From: Agaricus subrufescens
Taxonomy: Eukaryota; Basidiomycota; Agaricomycetes; Agaricales; Agaricaceae
Length of the DNA: 64,000 bases
NCBI GenBank assembly: GCA_029945375.1
Contig: CM057063.1
Location: 2,849,894 to 2,913,893, forward strand
Reading direction: 5' to 3'
The notes under the pieces are model-generated. The model made no database searches and was not told where the DNA came from. It worked only from the letters and a program-made list of their open reading frames with translations. Made by a program: the position numbers and the translations under genes. Each line of letters opens with the position of its first letter. Position 1 is the first letter of the stretch. This document shows, piece after piece, positions 11,741 through 24,554 of this stretch.

Positions 11741-12038
11741 TGTTATGACCTTATAGCAATTAGCTCTCAGGTTGCAACTTAAGGCAAAGACTTGAGGGCA
11801 ATAAGGGAATATAGCAAGTTGGTAAAGCATAAGGAAATACAGGGTATAACTACGCTACTTATAGAAGAGTCAATTACCTAGTAATAGAAGTAGAAGGTCG
11901 GGCTGAGTAAGTATACCCAAGGAGTCTGACTAACAGTGAGAATGGTGCTGAGTAAACATGAGAGACAAGTACACAAATAAGGAAGTGGTAGCATATGGTC
12001 CTGGGTCAGGGGGACAATAACAGAAATAGATTGTAACA
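11741..12038 (-). repeat. 5' LTR of the chromovirus (right copy)
   Basis: 298 bp with TG...CA ends; it is the upstream LTR because the element reads on the minus strand. It contains two CpG dinucleotides, both mutated in the left copy. Confidence 0.95.
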
Positions 12039-13399
12039 GAAATGTTAGATAGTTTCAATGGCCACCACAACTTTGGCAAACTATGCAAACTAGGTGAGCT
12101 CGCACGCCATCACTCTACCTCTTGCTGATAGAAATACTTCCAGCTTCTGACTTGTCACAGCATTGTTGTCGGGCTAAAGCATTGTACACAGAAAAAAAGG
12201 CTGCTTTCGATACCTTGACCTTGTCTATACCCCCCAATTTGATAGAGCAATGGCGGGCAATGGAGGCCCAATCCACTAAGTCCGAGTTATATCAGGTACA
12301 GGGTAGAAGTACGTATCATATTTTATTGTTCCCTGCTGCTCAAGTTAACACGCTACAGTGTCAGTGCGGAATCAAGCAACTTCGGCGCCACATGAGAGAG
12401 AGAGTGGAGGGATGCCCACAAGGCTAGTTGAGTTTATTTGGCATGGTCTTGAGATAGAAACCTTGCAGTACATCTTCCCATTTCAATTAGTTCTATATTT
12501 CAATATTTCTGAAACTACAGGGTAACTCATTGTCAAGCAGAAGTTTTGAATCAAGCTGTTGACTATCTGATGGCCCTTCTCAAATCATGGAGAACAGAGC
12601 AGCATGAAATTTTCCCCCTGGTCACACCTCTTTCAGGCGTCAATGACGAAGCACCACTTACAACTCAACTTTGGCTTCTGTCCTCATTCAATGCTGGTGA
12701 GTGTGACATGTACAATCTCGCTAAGGCCACTGAAATAGAAGCGACACTTCGATGGGATCATGCTTTCGACGATCTCTCCGAGTTGAGGGATACAATCCAT
12801 GAATTAAATCATGCTCAGACAGAGAAACGGTCCAACCTGAGTAGCCAGAGTATCACTACATGTTCACACAAAGTTCTCTCAGAAATCTGTTCTCGAATGT
12901 CGGACTTGTGGGAAAAATGTTGTCGTTGTTTCAAATTCCTAAATCTCCTCGGGCCTAATGCTACAGAAGGATTCCAATGGCTAGAGGAGGAACAACTATG
13001 GGGGGAAAATATTTTCATCCCTCATAGAACCGGAGACTCGGGGAGACAAGACCCCTGGTTCTGGTTGATAGGTCATCCAGAAAATATGCCCACCAACAAG
13101 TGGTCAATAGAACATAGGTTCCTCTCATCTTTGAATCCTATCATTATTAAACTCATTCATTAGGCAAACATGTACAGTGGTATTGCGAAAAGGCAACAGT
13201 GGATAGACTTAAAGAAGAGCTTGAAATATTGGAGGAAGAATTTTGCCAGACACACACCTCTTTTGTACGGATGAACAAGGTTTGGCAGGAGTTAGCGACT
13301 TTAAATGAGAACATCAAAGGCTATTCAGCCTATGCCTGGCAACAGGCAAACATTTACTCAAGATATGCTAATGATTGCTTGTCACAGTGGAACACATAA
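12039..13399 (+). pseudogene. KDZ transposase, 3' part, continuing after the inserted retroelement
   Basis: Resumes exactly where the left half stops: the first codons read LDSFNGHHNFGKLCKLG, a version of the KDZ motif in which a conserved helix is followed by an N/W-rich block. Then come 12122-12427 (KKAAFDTLTLSIPPNLIEQW), 12546-13163 (LWLLSSFNAGECDMYNLAKA, EATLRWDHAFDDLSELR) and 13199-13399 (EEFCQTHTSFVRMNKVW, GYSAYAWQQANIYSRYANDC), which is the usual C-terminal end of KDZ proteins. Gaps between pieces may be small introns or frame breaks. No terminal inverted repeat was identified just downstream. Confidence 0.75.
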
Positions 13400-15499
13400 G
13401 TTGACATTATTCAATTCAGAACGCTTCATCTAAAATCTTTATTTCTAGGTAAATTATTAACAAAGATGATGTCTAGATTCAATCTTAATACTATCACGCT
13501 CACCCCTCCAATATAATAAGCTATCAAGATATTGTCACGCCAGATTTATGTCACCTGCCATTCTATGAGCCGCTCTCAGACTGAAAAACGGCCCCATGGA
13601 AGAGAGGTGAGAGATCTGACTGACCTTCTACCACTCACTGACAATGATAATGCGGTTGTCGCTTCAACAGCGACCACTCATGTAATGGATTGAGAAGCTG
13701 GCATCTTACTTACCATAAGTATCCGCGAGAAAATTGTCTGTTTTATTAAGTGTCAAACAAAACAGGTGGCTCTCTCATCCTTCCACATTTGCATCCCACT
13801 ACCACACCCAAACATGGTGCTTCAGCAAGGCATCTTTCTCGTATACATGTATGACAGAACACTCAAAAGGAAAAACTTGGAGGAGGAAGGCGTCCCGGCT
13901 GTTGCTAGGCCAGTCATTCGCGGGATATGGCCGCGAATTGATGAGTATGCCTTGTCTCATGGTCTTCAATGACCTCTACGCAGCCTCATTGGGTAGATAT
14001 TGTTACCCATGACCTATTTACTCTGACCCCATCTCATTTTAGCACTGGCATTCATCGAGCAATGCCTAGTGTATCCAAACGCAATGACGTCCCTCCAGAG
14101 TAAATCCTACAATCAATTGACCTGATATATTACTACTACGCCTCTCTAGAACCCATGGAGCGGAGCATGGCCTACCGCAAATCCAACTTCTGAGAATTCA
14201 AGAAGACATACAATACAATGATTCTCAGTTGTAAAATGAACCCTCATTCGAAGAGGTGGTGAGGAGAAACCATTCTTATTGAGGTGTATCAGGGCTTATG
14301 TAAGGGGTGCTCAGATCAGCCTTCGCCTACCTTATACACCGAAAATGACGATTTTGAACTGAATTTTTTCGCGGGGGAGGCATGGCGTCATGGGCAAATA
14401 GATGCAATGAAATTAGGACTCATAATCTATCTTGGTGCATCAATCTTTTACTTTCAGTCATGTATTGAGCTCACTCTACTTCAATGAATAGATTGACCTG
14501 GCCACTGATGCGTTGAAAGGCTCTTTTCTACAATGTTAGGCACCCAAAATCGTTTACTACAACCTATCATTAGCATCCCCTAATCCAAACTATCACGATT
14601 ATCTTGTTCTTCGAAAATCATGATTATATCACTGCTTTCTTGTCTTATTCATCCCCTATCACGATTAAGACGATCATATTACTACGATTATCTATCTACG
14701 GCCCCTGCTAAATCTTCAAATGTACTTCAAAAATCATGATTACCGCAATTTGCGATGGCCGCCGTCGGGGATAATCCCCGCTTATTCCATCCCTGAAAAG
14801 GTGGACATGGAACATATGTTCTAAGAAAGGATGATTGCGTAGAATAGATGCTGTTGTGGTAGAGATAGTGTAATGGTATTGAAATGTTAAACGCATAAAG
14901 TGGATTGTTGTCAGGTTGGGGGATGCGGAATCAATATTAAGGCATGACGCGGCTGGAGGCGGGCTGGTGCGGACCAATGAGGATCGAGGCGGGTATCCTG
15001 CAGACACCTAGCATACTGGTGCGGACACTATGCGGACACCTCCTTCCGATCACCTTGGCACTGTAAAATAACAATCATAACAATTATTCGGTTATGTCTA
15101 GAAGAAAAATTAGCACACCAGATGGGCTACAAAATACCGTACGGGTATATAGAAGTGGTTTAGTAACATTTAAGGGGCCTGACGCGGACCCAATGCAGGC
15201 TCAACACGGAAAAGCGTCCCCATGGGTGCCCGCATTTTTCTGCGAGCCCGATGGAATACTGCGTCCAGCCTAGTTGCTAGGTCATGACCGAATGGCTTAG
15301 TGTCATCAAAAGGAAAGACGTTCACCTACTACATTATAGGATTTATAGGATATGCGTTACGGTTCACCCGTCAATAACTTTCAGGCTTTTTTCCCTGCTT
15401 GGGTGGACTATCATGTAATCACAATAATGTTTTGTACACTGCAAATTCCTACCACTAAAGTACAAGTGAGGTCAGCAGCCTTGATGCTTTACATCTTCA
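13400..15499. other. Intergenic, no supported gene
   Basis: About 2.1 kb without a recognisable gene. A 68-codon frame at 13766-13972 is unassigned. Around 14940-15250 there are several repeats of GCGGAC/GTCCGC and GC-rich patches unlike the AT-rich flanks, which may be remnants of a DNA transposon, but no terminal repeats could be matched. Confidence 0.4.
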
Positions 15500-16903
15500 T
15501 CAACTTATGACCTTTGGGAGAGCAACGTTATATTCGTCAGCATATTTTTCCGCTTCGGAGGCAATTCCATGGAAAATTCGGGCATTAATGATGGCAGTAA
15601 GAGCAGTTACAAGGCTGAATGATAGGTTAGAGATGAAAGTGAGCATGAGTAGGCGAGAAACTTCCAAAAGACCTACGGAATAGTAGATAGACGTGAATTC
15701 TATCGTGAGGATGGACTTAGTGGATTAGGTTATGACGTTACATCCCAGGCTCACCTGGCCAAGTGTAACAGTGAACAGAAAAAGGGAGTGGACGACTGTG
15801 CTATGGTTAAAGGATGTTGAACAGCACGAAGTAGACTCATACCCAATAAGCAAAGAAAATATCGGCCACCATCTCTTCGGAACCGTTGCATAACATCGGA
15901 AGTACATAGATATGGTGTTGCAAAGGTGTTGGAAATAAATATGCATATGTTAAATATGTCCCAAATTACCTGTAATGTCCTTTCAATAACAGGATGCCGA
16001 TGTATGTGTAGCAACTTACGAAAACTATGCCTGTAACCACCGTGGATGATAAAGGCCTCGACGATGATGGATTAAATAAACAGCCCGGGAAACCTGGGAC
16101 AATGATAAAAAGGTCTAATAATTGATTGATATCAGACGAACGGGAAGAAGAGAAGAAAGAGGAAGCATACTTCTGATTTGAATAGCTTGCATGCTCATGG
16201 ACACAGCCGTCGAAACAAAAACGGCAATAACCATTGTTGTTATTGCTCCAGTGATAACACGATTGAAATGCCATAAAGATCGTAACCGGTATATGACAAT
16301 TGCTGATCGTGTTTTCTGCCTCAATGAACCTGACCTGCCCAATGAACCAGGTAACGACACACCTTCTGTTCCAATCAAGGAAGTTCCACAGAGAACCATT
16401 CCAACAACTATCCAAGTTCGACAGCTACTCTGTATTATGAACCTAGCAGTGCAAGGACTTAGGTTTACTTACTCCTAGTTATGTTGGTATTAGAAGATGA
16501 ATTCGTAAGATAGTTGGGGCACTGACCTCTGTTGTCATTTCTGTCATATTAAAAACTCCTAGACCTGGTACACGTATAAGAGGGTAAAGGCTTGGTTGTT
16601 GTGGGTAAATCTCACTTATGAATTCATATCCTATAGTGACCATAGCACTGTATCGACCAAGGATAAACAAGGATCTAAGGATAGGCCCTTTCCCAAGCTT
16701 CAGCCAGATATCCGTCAGTTCATCATCGAAGTGCAGAAGATGGTCGTAAAGCAGACATGAAGTCGCAACGGCTTGTAAATCAAGTATCTGTTAGAGTAGC
16801 TTTGGGGTCAACCAGCTGGGATAACAATACCGCATATGTACTTCGCTCCCATAATAGGGCTCGCTTGGCTAGTAATGAGTTCCGCCACAGTGCCATTGGC
16901 CAT
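15500..16903 (-). CDS. DUF6533-type multi-pass membrane protein
   Basis: Multi-exon gene on the minus strand encoding a probable seven-TM protein of the mushroom DUF6533 group, whose function is not known. The start ATG at 16903 gives MANGTVAELITS. After a short intron the DUF6533 signature appears as LLYDHLLHFDDELTDIW followed by LFILGRYSAMVTIG. Later exons give further hydrophobic segments (VITGAITTMVIAVFVSTAV near 16200-16300) and the C-terminal part (TFISNLSFSLVTALTAIINA near 15590-15660), with a stop at 15500-15502. I did not verify every splice junction, so a broken middle exon is possible. It is a different family from the seven-TM array at 29-59 kb. Confidence 0.55.
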
Positions 16904-19900
16904 ATTCAGTTTGGAGGTTGTATGGGTTAATGAGCGAGTAGCAACAAGCACAAAGGGTTTAAATCCCATTCCATGCAGGATGAAACTACGATGAAACTGG
17001 AGTATTGGATGCCATCAAGTTCTGAGTGATTGATGGCAACTTGCCCCCACCTGATGCTAGATTGTGATTGGACCTCATGATCATACGAGGCTGTGCACCG
17101 TTCTACGCCACTCCACTAAACATCAATTTATATGATCATGACAAAGAGATGGTGATTGCAGCGCCAGCGATGCTAATCGAATCGCGTAGAGTATAGTTCC
17201 TCACTTGTCCTCAATTTGGATAGCAGTTTGTGATATCTGCCCCCCACAACTTCCCTACCGATAAGTAGAGCACTAGGAGTGCTGAAGTGTCAGAGGCGCA
17301 ACTAAGGGCCCAGCGATTGGCACGAAAAATGATTGGCACGAGTTTGTACTGCGCTGTGCTGTTCTTGCCGACCATCATTAGTCCCATCACTTATACCATG
17401 TACTGCAAGGATCGTGAGATCACAAGAATTAGAGAAACGCGACCACGCAATAAATTAGTACATTATATGAACACAGGCGAAGTGAGTCTCAGAGACGGCT
17501 AAGCTATGGCTGAGCGCTGAGAACTCGCCAAGAGCTATGTAGTGCCAAGTGGTCAAAAATAGCCACGATGTAAGAGTTGCTCTTATAACTCATGTTCGAC
17601 TCCGAAGCTATAGTGTTTGAATTTTACTGACAAAAGATTTGGATATCTGAATCCGGGAGGAAAGCGTTCGGAACATGTTCGGAAGTTGGGATTGTTCTAT
17701 CGGAGACTCACCGGAAAGCAGGACTGACCAAATGTTTCACCTTTTGCAGCTATTCTTGTCTTTAGATTTGAACTTCACAGAATTAGAAATATAGTTCCGA
17801 ATGATTCCTACTCAGGCGTCGGTGACTGATTGAAAATCAATTTCGGTGTTCAGCGAGAAGCTGCATGCATTCGATTACGACCGTCCAAGTGCTCATACTG
17901 TAGGAGCGACTCCGAGTCGATGATGCGGGAAATAGCGCAGGTGGGAATTAGCGGTTTTACAGTTGAATGTGAAATTGTGGAATTTTCGAGATCTTATTGT
18001 TGAGTGCAAGTATGAACTTTGCTATTTGATGTACTCCATGGGTTCTGTGCCTGGAATGCAAAACCGACCTACACCATGTCTATGAGCCATTGCATAACGA
18101 ATCTGTTAGAATAAAAAGGTCATCGAGCATGCGCGGCCAGGAACCGCAACAAGCCAGCGTGAGAGCTAAAGGGTAGTACTTATCGGCAGGACGAAATGGG
18201 TATTATTATCCCTTGCAGATTGGTGTAATGCGTAGAGACCGTCATGGAAGTTATTGTGGTCATGTTTTCCCCTAGAATCTCGGTTTGCAATAGAGGGGGG
18301 TATACAGAGGAAACTTCCGAAACGATAAAGTTTCTCAAAGCCTTGATTAGATGGGAAGCTAGTTGGACTGAGCGAGAGGATAATCACGCACCCTCACTGC
18401 AAAGTTCTTACCGGGGGCAGAAGTAATAGCCTATCCTCTTCAATCGATCATGTCAACTGCTACTTTCAAATGGGTAGCAGTCCTTTGGACGAACAGTATA
18501 ACGTACCTATCACCTGGACAAGCGATAAATCATCATCCCAAAGCCGTACTTGAAGGTTTGGCTTGCCCAATGTCGCAAAAATGATCCTGATTGATTATTT
18601 CTGCCAGAGGGTCTAACGTGGCAATTTTTGATATTTTCCTAATCGTTAATCTCCAATATGACGACTTTACCATGACTCTTTTCTTTTCCCTTCCAGTCAA
18701 CCGACCAAATGTGAGATCATTCAAGCAACCAGTTCTAGAGCTTCGCGCCTCCCCACCTCATAGCATAAGGTGCAATAATCATTGATATTCGTTTCTGCCA
18801 GAAATCACCGTATTAGAGCGAGGTCGCATTGAGAAAAAGTGTAAGTTCGTGAAATATTTGGTTGCGCTACTCCGGGGTGGTGGGCCCGACAGGTACGTTG
18901 ACATAATCTAGTGGCAGGGCGGTGTTTTCCATTAAGAAAGAGTACCGTCGTGGAGACACGGACGGAACTAATTGTGTAAGCCGTAGTGATTGACATCATA
19001 ATTAATCATATCTTATTTATCATATCCGAAGCAACGGCCATTCCTTATCTCGCATTTACACCCTCTGCTCATTCCAACTCCTACCCCTAACCTCCGATAA
19101 TATCATATATTAAGTGTTCAATGTGATTGTATGCTTGTCCAAAACTTATGAGGTTATCTGGGCTAACTTGCCATACCCAGGTCGGGCCCGGTCTTACATC
19201 GCAGAGTTAACATACCCTTCAATTCGTAGGTGTTGCTCTGATTGGCCTGGCGGCTAGCCTGCTCAAAGCGACTAAGGCATGAGAAGTTAATTTATGGTGT
19301 TCCGCCATTGACTAAGGTATGCCCTACGCTCGCAAATACGCTAGTTTTCTGTCTTCGAAGTGAAAATTTGAAGCTGGTTTCGTACGCACTGGGCCGGTGT
19401 CACAATAAGGCACCTGTCTTATTGAAACATTATCAATTTTTTCGTGACTTTTCGTGACAAAAGTCACGAATTTTTCAGTATTTACTCAATAAGACACGTG
19501 GCTTATTGTGACACCGGCCCAGTGTACGAACAGTGAAGGCAAATTCTCAGATGTGACGTAATAATGTGAAGATAAGAGGAGGTTGAGTAAATAATCTGCT
19601 TAGACGTGGACTAACTCCTGATCCCAACCGCTCAGGTACTCGATGGCCCCTCAACATACTGATCTAGCTATTCTAACAGCCCGCATTCTATGGAATCTTG
19701 ATTGTAACTATCAATTATACTTTGTGTTGTAACCGATTGCTGCCATTTGGACAGGATGAAAGTATGGTCCCCCCATTCAGCCCAAAAATCAATTCTTCGC
19801 ACTGTGATATTTACATACCATACTTATACTGTGGAGAGATCATTGTTCCGGAGGCTTGGTTCAACCAATGGCGAGCCCGAGTATGTTTTCGACAGATGCA

Positions 19901-20292
19901 TGATACCATCGTGATACTTGTTTGTCCTCTACACCTCGGTACTCGGCCGAGTTCTTTGATAATAAGAGGGCTCGAAACCAATTATGTAGTAGCTCGCAGG
20001 TTCCGGTTGCGTCATTGTTACCAACTTACGTGTTTTCAAGGTCAGTTGATCATTCTTGAATGGAAATCGGGATCCGAAAGTCGTCGGGGCCCCTGAAAGG
20101 CCATTCCAGCACCGCCCCCGGAAAAAAGTCTCTTTTACAATCATACCGTTGTATCTGGGGGCTAAGGTCAGACCGGAACCCTCGAGGCGATGTTATCGCT
20201 CTGTGGGCTTTGTGTTTGGTTGAGGCTGAGCTACTGCTCGTGAGGTCGACAGCCGGATCATCAGTGACTAGCGATTACTCCATTCGCTAGCG
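16904..20292. other. Intergenic, holds a MITE
   Basis: About 3.4 kb without a supported protein gene; short open frames here look random. The only clear structure is the fold-back element at 19387-19524. Confidence 0.5.
19387..19524. mobile_element. Fold-back MITE, 138 bp
   Basis: Terminal inverted repeats begin CACTGGGCCGGTGTCACAAT on both ends (the right end is the reverse complement) and pair almost to the middle, so the whole element is a near-perfect hairpin. The loop holds a second palindrome built from TTCGTGACTTTT and its complement. The element is flanked on both sides by TACG (19383-19386 and 19525-19528), a likely 4 bp target duplication; a 2 bp TA duplication with slightly longer ends is the alternative reading. 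It encodes nothing and would need a transposase in trans. Confidence 0.8.
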
Positions 20293-22321
20293 ATGAGTCA
20301 GAGTTTTGCCGACGCAAAATTCTATAAGATCGCCGCCTGCAAATGGACAGAAAATTTGTTGAGTACTTCCCCTCGCTTGTCTAGTGCTCTCAGTCTTTGC
20401 TCTCCCAACGTTTTCATGACCTACGCCGGCGATACTGACATAGATGAAGTTTCTCCAGTTACTGTCCCTTCAAGTGAACCAAATGTGGTGGAAAGCGCAG
20501 TGAAAACAAGGACGCCGCTGCCAAAGTTCCAGTTGGCCCTTATAATGCTCATCCAATTTGCCGAGCCCATCACTGCACTCGTCATCTATCCCTTCATCAA
20601 TCAATTTGTGCAATCAACGGGAATTACTGGAGGAGATGACAGAAAGACAGGTTATTATGCAGGCATTATTGTGAGTAGCAGTATAGTCTTGTAATACGAT
20701 GCACTGATTACTTTTATCTATTTAGGAATCGACATTTTTTCTGGCTGAAGCTGCTACTGTTTTTTATTGGGGCCGTATGTCCGATCGCATTGGAAGAAGA
20801 CCAGTACTTCTCATCGGGCCCCTCGGTCTCATGTTTGCCATGTTGATGTTTGGACATTCGACCACATTCTTGTCTATGATGTTATCTCGCTGTTTTCAGG
20901 GTGTATTCAATGGCAACATTGGTGTGTAATGTTCCTGATCCCTGTGACGTCGCGTTTACTCAGTGTCGTGTAGGCGTTTCAAAAACTGTCATGGTGGAGG
21001 TACGAAGCTTCTGGATGTCTGACGATAAACCTGTAGGACTGAACAAATTTAGCTCACGGATGAGACGAACATCGGGGACGCGTTTGCAATGATGCCATTA
21101 ATGTGGAGCATAGGTTCAACCGTTTCGTGAGTTATGATTTCTCCTCCAGTTATATGAGTTTTTGCTTATCTAGACACTTCAGCCCTATAATGGGTGGTGG
21201 TTTGAGTAACCCTGCCCAACGGTGGCCGAACGTTTTTGGAAAGATTGACATTTTCAGAAACCACCCTTACTTTTTACCATGTCTGGTTTCTGCGACAGTT
21301 GCTCTGATCACTTTTATTATTGCTTTCCTAGGGTTCAAGGAGGTACTGTTAGATTTGCGTATCTGATACTTTAATGATTGATGTAACCTGCATCCTAGAC
21401 GCATCCTGTCTTAAAGGCAGCCTCAAATTCGGAAGAGAAAAGCGTGGTGTGTGACCCGGAGCTCTCGCAAGCCAGCTCCACGGACGCACTTCTGAGTCAT
21501 GACAATTCCGCTGACTACGGTACGGTGCCTCCGCGCTGCTCTCCATCCTCTTCGTCTTCCGATTCTTCGGTGAACTCGAATGGAAAATCAGAAAACCTCG
21601 ATTCCGAAGCTCCGACCTTGAGCTCCGCTCTCAGGTCAAAGAAAATGCAATTCATCATCATCAATTATCTTTTTCTCACCTTCACGGATATGGCTTATTC
21701 AGTCCTTATGCCACTCGTTTATTCTACGAAGATCGAACACGGCGGCCTGGGCCTTGATCCATACCAAATTGGTATGATCATGGGTATATGGGGCTTCGTC
21801 AACGCCTTTGTTCAGATCAACCTACTTGGGAAACTGATTAGGAAACACGGTGCTTGTCGGATGTACCAAACTTCCTACGCTTCTTTTAGCATATGCCTCT
21901 TGACGTACCCCATTTCAACCTATTTTGCTCATCGCAATGGAGGTATCAGCACCGGAGTCTGTCTATCTATATTTGTCCAGCTTCTATTCCAATTTTCCTT
22001 ATACATGGGCTACGGTGCGTCACCTTACCTCCTTTTGCCTCTTTGATCAACTCGAACCTGTTATTTCCAGGTGCGATTCATGTGGTCATCGCTGAATCCT
22101 CTCCAAAATCGATACTTGGGTCTATAAACGGTATCGTGCAGATGGCAGGATGTGCTATGCGAACGATCGCCCCCACCATCTCATCATCCTTATTCTCCAT
22201 CTCATTACAAAAACACCTCTTGGGAGGATATCTTGTTTACGTTATTTTGTTTGTTGTGATCATTGCTGGAATTAAATCCAGTATGTCTTTGTCGGAGCGC
22301 AAAGAAAAGGCTGCTCTTTAG
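20293..22321 (+). CDS. MFS transporter, drug/H+ antiporter type
   Basis: Major facilitator of the plasma or vacuolar membrane, similar to fungal multidrug and ZIF-like antiporters. Seven exons can be joined without a stop: 20416-20670, 20726-20921, 20974-20999, 21053-21126, 21174-21342, 21399-22014 and 22071-22321, giving 528 residues from the ATG at 20416. An upstream in-frame ATG at 20293 would add 41 residues; the downstream start fits the family better. The loop after TM2 has the MFS signature GRMSDRIGRRPVLLIG, and PIMGGGLSNP marks TM5. A long Ser-rich cytosolic loop (about 21430-21640) separates the two six-helix halves. The introns are 44-56 bp. Substrate cannot be read from sequence. 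Confidence 0.85.
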
Positions 22322-23089
22322 AAGCAGACCAGTCCATACAATATACACCAGATATCAATTTATTAGGGACGACATCTATGTAATTTAACGATACTTGATG
22401 CAACCGCAATAGATAATGATTTCATGTCCGGAATCACGCTCAGGTTTCACAGAGGAGTTTAGATTGACCCATGGTCAATACTTGACTAGCATCCTTGTAC
22501 AAACCGCGCCGTCTAGTGATGCACGTATACAACTGTAAGTATCGCTAATCATGGTCGATCAGTGATCACAACTAACCATTCTATTTATAGCCATATATAA
22601 GGAACTAATTAATGACGTATTTACGCACTTTTTCACGCACTTCTTACCTTCATTCTCTCTATGAATACGCGTAAATTCTTTATACAACGCTATTGATAAC
22701 ACTCATCATCCGTGTGCCTCTGAGTTCTTTTTATAGTGAGCCGTGTCGGCTTTCAAGAACATACAATCTTTGATGAACATTGACCCGTATCATAGCATAC
22801 ACCGTGAAGGACTATGGAGAAGAAAGATCTCTCTATGATCCAAATCTGACTTCAACCCTACACCTTCCTTCATACCGATCCCAACGGTATTCTATAAGCC
22901 TCATAAGCCCGTAAACTGAAAATAGCAGCACCGGGCGGAATCCAAGAGGACCCTAAAATTCCAAAACACTGGCGAATAGGCAACGCTGTTTCACCGACGC
23001 CATCACCCCACACTAGTATCTCATGTATGAGTACCTTAGTAGTCCCGGATTAACAATGGAAGGTCATTCACCTGCTCGCAAAAAATACT
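22322..23089. other. Intergenic
   Basis: No gene seen. AT-rich spacer between the convergent MFS transporter and DUF6593-like genes. Confidence 0.6.
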
Positions 23090-23794
23090 TCACTTTGGCA
23101 ACAGATGAGAGAACCTAGTAGCACTGTCCGCGCTCTCGCCACCTTCACTGGATTCAAATTTGACATAGAAGAAAGACGCCAAGATGTAGTCAAGAATGTT
23201 CTCCAATTCGTTGTTGACTATCAGGGCCCATGTTGGCCCTGAACCGGGGATGTATTCCGTCCAAGCCACGCGAGTGGAAAGAGATTCTTCATACAACTGA
23301 TGAAAGTAGTAATTCAACATCACTTCAAGGTATACAATGGTGAAAAGAACATACCGTCCAACGTTGATTATGATTTTTCCGCCAGTGGTAAACTCCATCC
23401 GATGTCTCTAGCACCATCGAACTTTGTCTAGAAAAAATAACATCAGACACCCGAAAGTCAACTCCAAAAGAAAAGACGACACTCACCCATCACTACTCGA
23501 AGTCATTTCTCGCAAAACATTCGAGACTTTAACAGCCTTACCCTCAAACCTATCCTTAAACTTGAACGTATCCTTCACAAAAGTCCGTCGCTCAACCCCC
23601 ACAACCGCATTCCCATCTTTATCACTAATCTTGACCTTCCTCATCCCATCTTCAGACGTAGCAAGCAAATACCGCGGCACTCCATTCTCCAACAACATCG
23701 CATTACAAATATCACTTCGTTTATACACCAAACGAATTTGTCCAGTCAACGTCAAAGACGTAGAATAGTTGGTAAGAGTCTCTTCAGAATTCAT
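23090..23794 (-). CDS. DUF6593-like protein
   Basis: Three exons join cleanly on the minus strand (23794-23487, 23427-23355, 23296-23090) to give 195 residues. The ATG at 23794 is preferred; an upstream ATG at 23857 would add 21 residues. The sequence follows the plan of the small mushroom DUF6593 proteins: an N-terminal half with a conserved Leu-Leu-Glu-Asn-Gly-Val-Pro stretch and repeated charged strands, a DGVYHWR strand at the middle junction, and a C-terminal hydrophobic helix ILDYILASFFYVKFE. The fold is probably a tubby-like beta-barrel with a central helix; the role is unknown. The family call is by pattern, not by search. Confidence 0.6.
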
Positions 23795-24554
23795 GTCGAT
23801 GAAAGGGTGTATGTGTGGGGGGAGTGCAAGTGTAAACTCGATAATTCCAAAAGTCAAAAATATCCAGCCCTTTTATCCTACGCCACCTAACTGATCCACC
23901 GCTATCTAATCGCCCGCACTTACAAACCGCAGTGGTACTCTTGTTCGAGTCAACAAAAAGGAACCGCCGCTCAAATGAGTCATACCCCCAAAGTACGATG
24001 TTATCGGTGATGAGACCCTAAGATTAGCGAAATTTAAGCTCGTGGTAATAGTCAAGACATATCAAATACACCGCCATCGACCCTTACTTTCCGACATCAG
24101 CTGGGACTCGAGTCATTCGCATATTCGAACCTTTGCACAGCAGATCACTTCGTAAAACTCAATAGCATATATCCACACTTGAGTACGTCACGCTGCGACC
24201 AGCTTACAAACGGGTGAAAGAAAAAACCAGACACTTCGCATGTGATAAAAATATGGCTGCGGCGATTCAAACAGCAAGCCTCACCTGCTCATTCATCCCC
24301 ACACTCAGTTTGACATATCGGATAAGTAGTGTATGAATTAATAAATAAGTTTAGACACAACACTATTGTATCTCCCTTCTAATTCTTCTACTCCAACGCG
24401 ATAATGATCATAATCACCATCTATCACCACATTAAACCCCCCAAAAGTGCGCGAGCGACAAACCCCTACAGATTAGTGTTCGCGTCTACGCTGGTAATGT
24501 ATGAGTGATATATCCAGAACGACTAACCCACCAAACCCGGTCGAGGTATCATCA
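23795..24554. other. Intergenic
   Basis: No gene seen. It separates the start of the DUF6593-like gene from the 3' end of the Lon gene. Confidence 0.6.

Larger units (their letters stand above)
5256..12038 (-). mobile_element. Ty3/gypsy chromovirus LTR retrotransposon, full length but inactivated
   Basis: A 6,783 bp LTR retrotransposon reading on the minus strand, inserted in the KDZ transposase gene. Both LTRs begin TGTTATGACC and end TAACA, with a 5 bp target duplication. Going 5' to 3' on the minus strand: gag with a zinc knuckle, aspartic protease, reverse transcriptase (YIDD), RNase H, integrase, chromodomain, then an extra open frame before the 3' LTR. The order RT, RNase H, integrase, chromodomain defines a chromovirus. 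The purine-rich stretch AATGGAGGGTGA next to the 3' LTR (plus strand 5552-5563) is the likely polypurine tract. A TGG-starting primer site candidate follows the 5' LTR after two bases (plus strand near 11725-11738), but the tRNA is not assigned. All frames carry stops or shifts, and catalytic aspartates of protease and integrase are lost. Confidence 0.93.

Noticed and set aside
14940..15250. GC-rich GCGGAC repeats as a DNA transposon end
   Set aside because: Repeats are short and irregular; no terminal inverted repeat pair or target duplication could be defined.
17540..17640. tRNA-like sequence with a GTTCGACTC loop
   Set aside because: No matching acceptor or D stem could be paired; the match to the T-loop consensus is by chance.
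23090..23398. Separate minus-strand gene starting with MEFTTGGK
   Set aside because: The first part is an intron and out-of-frame reading; the C-terminal portion is exon 3 of the DUF6593-like gene, which joins cleanly with two upstream exons.
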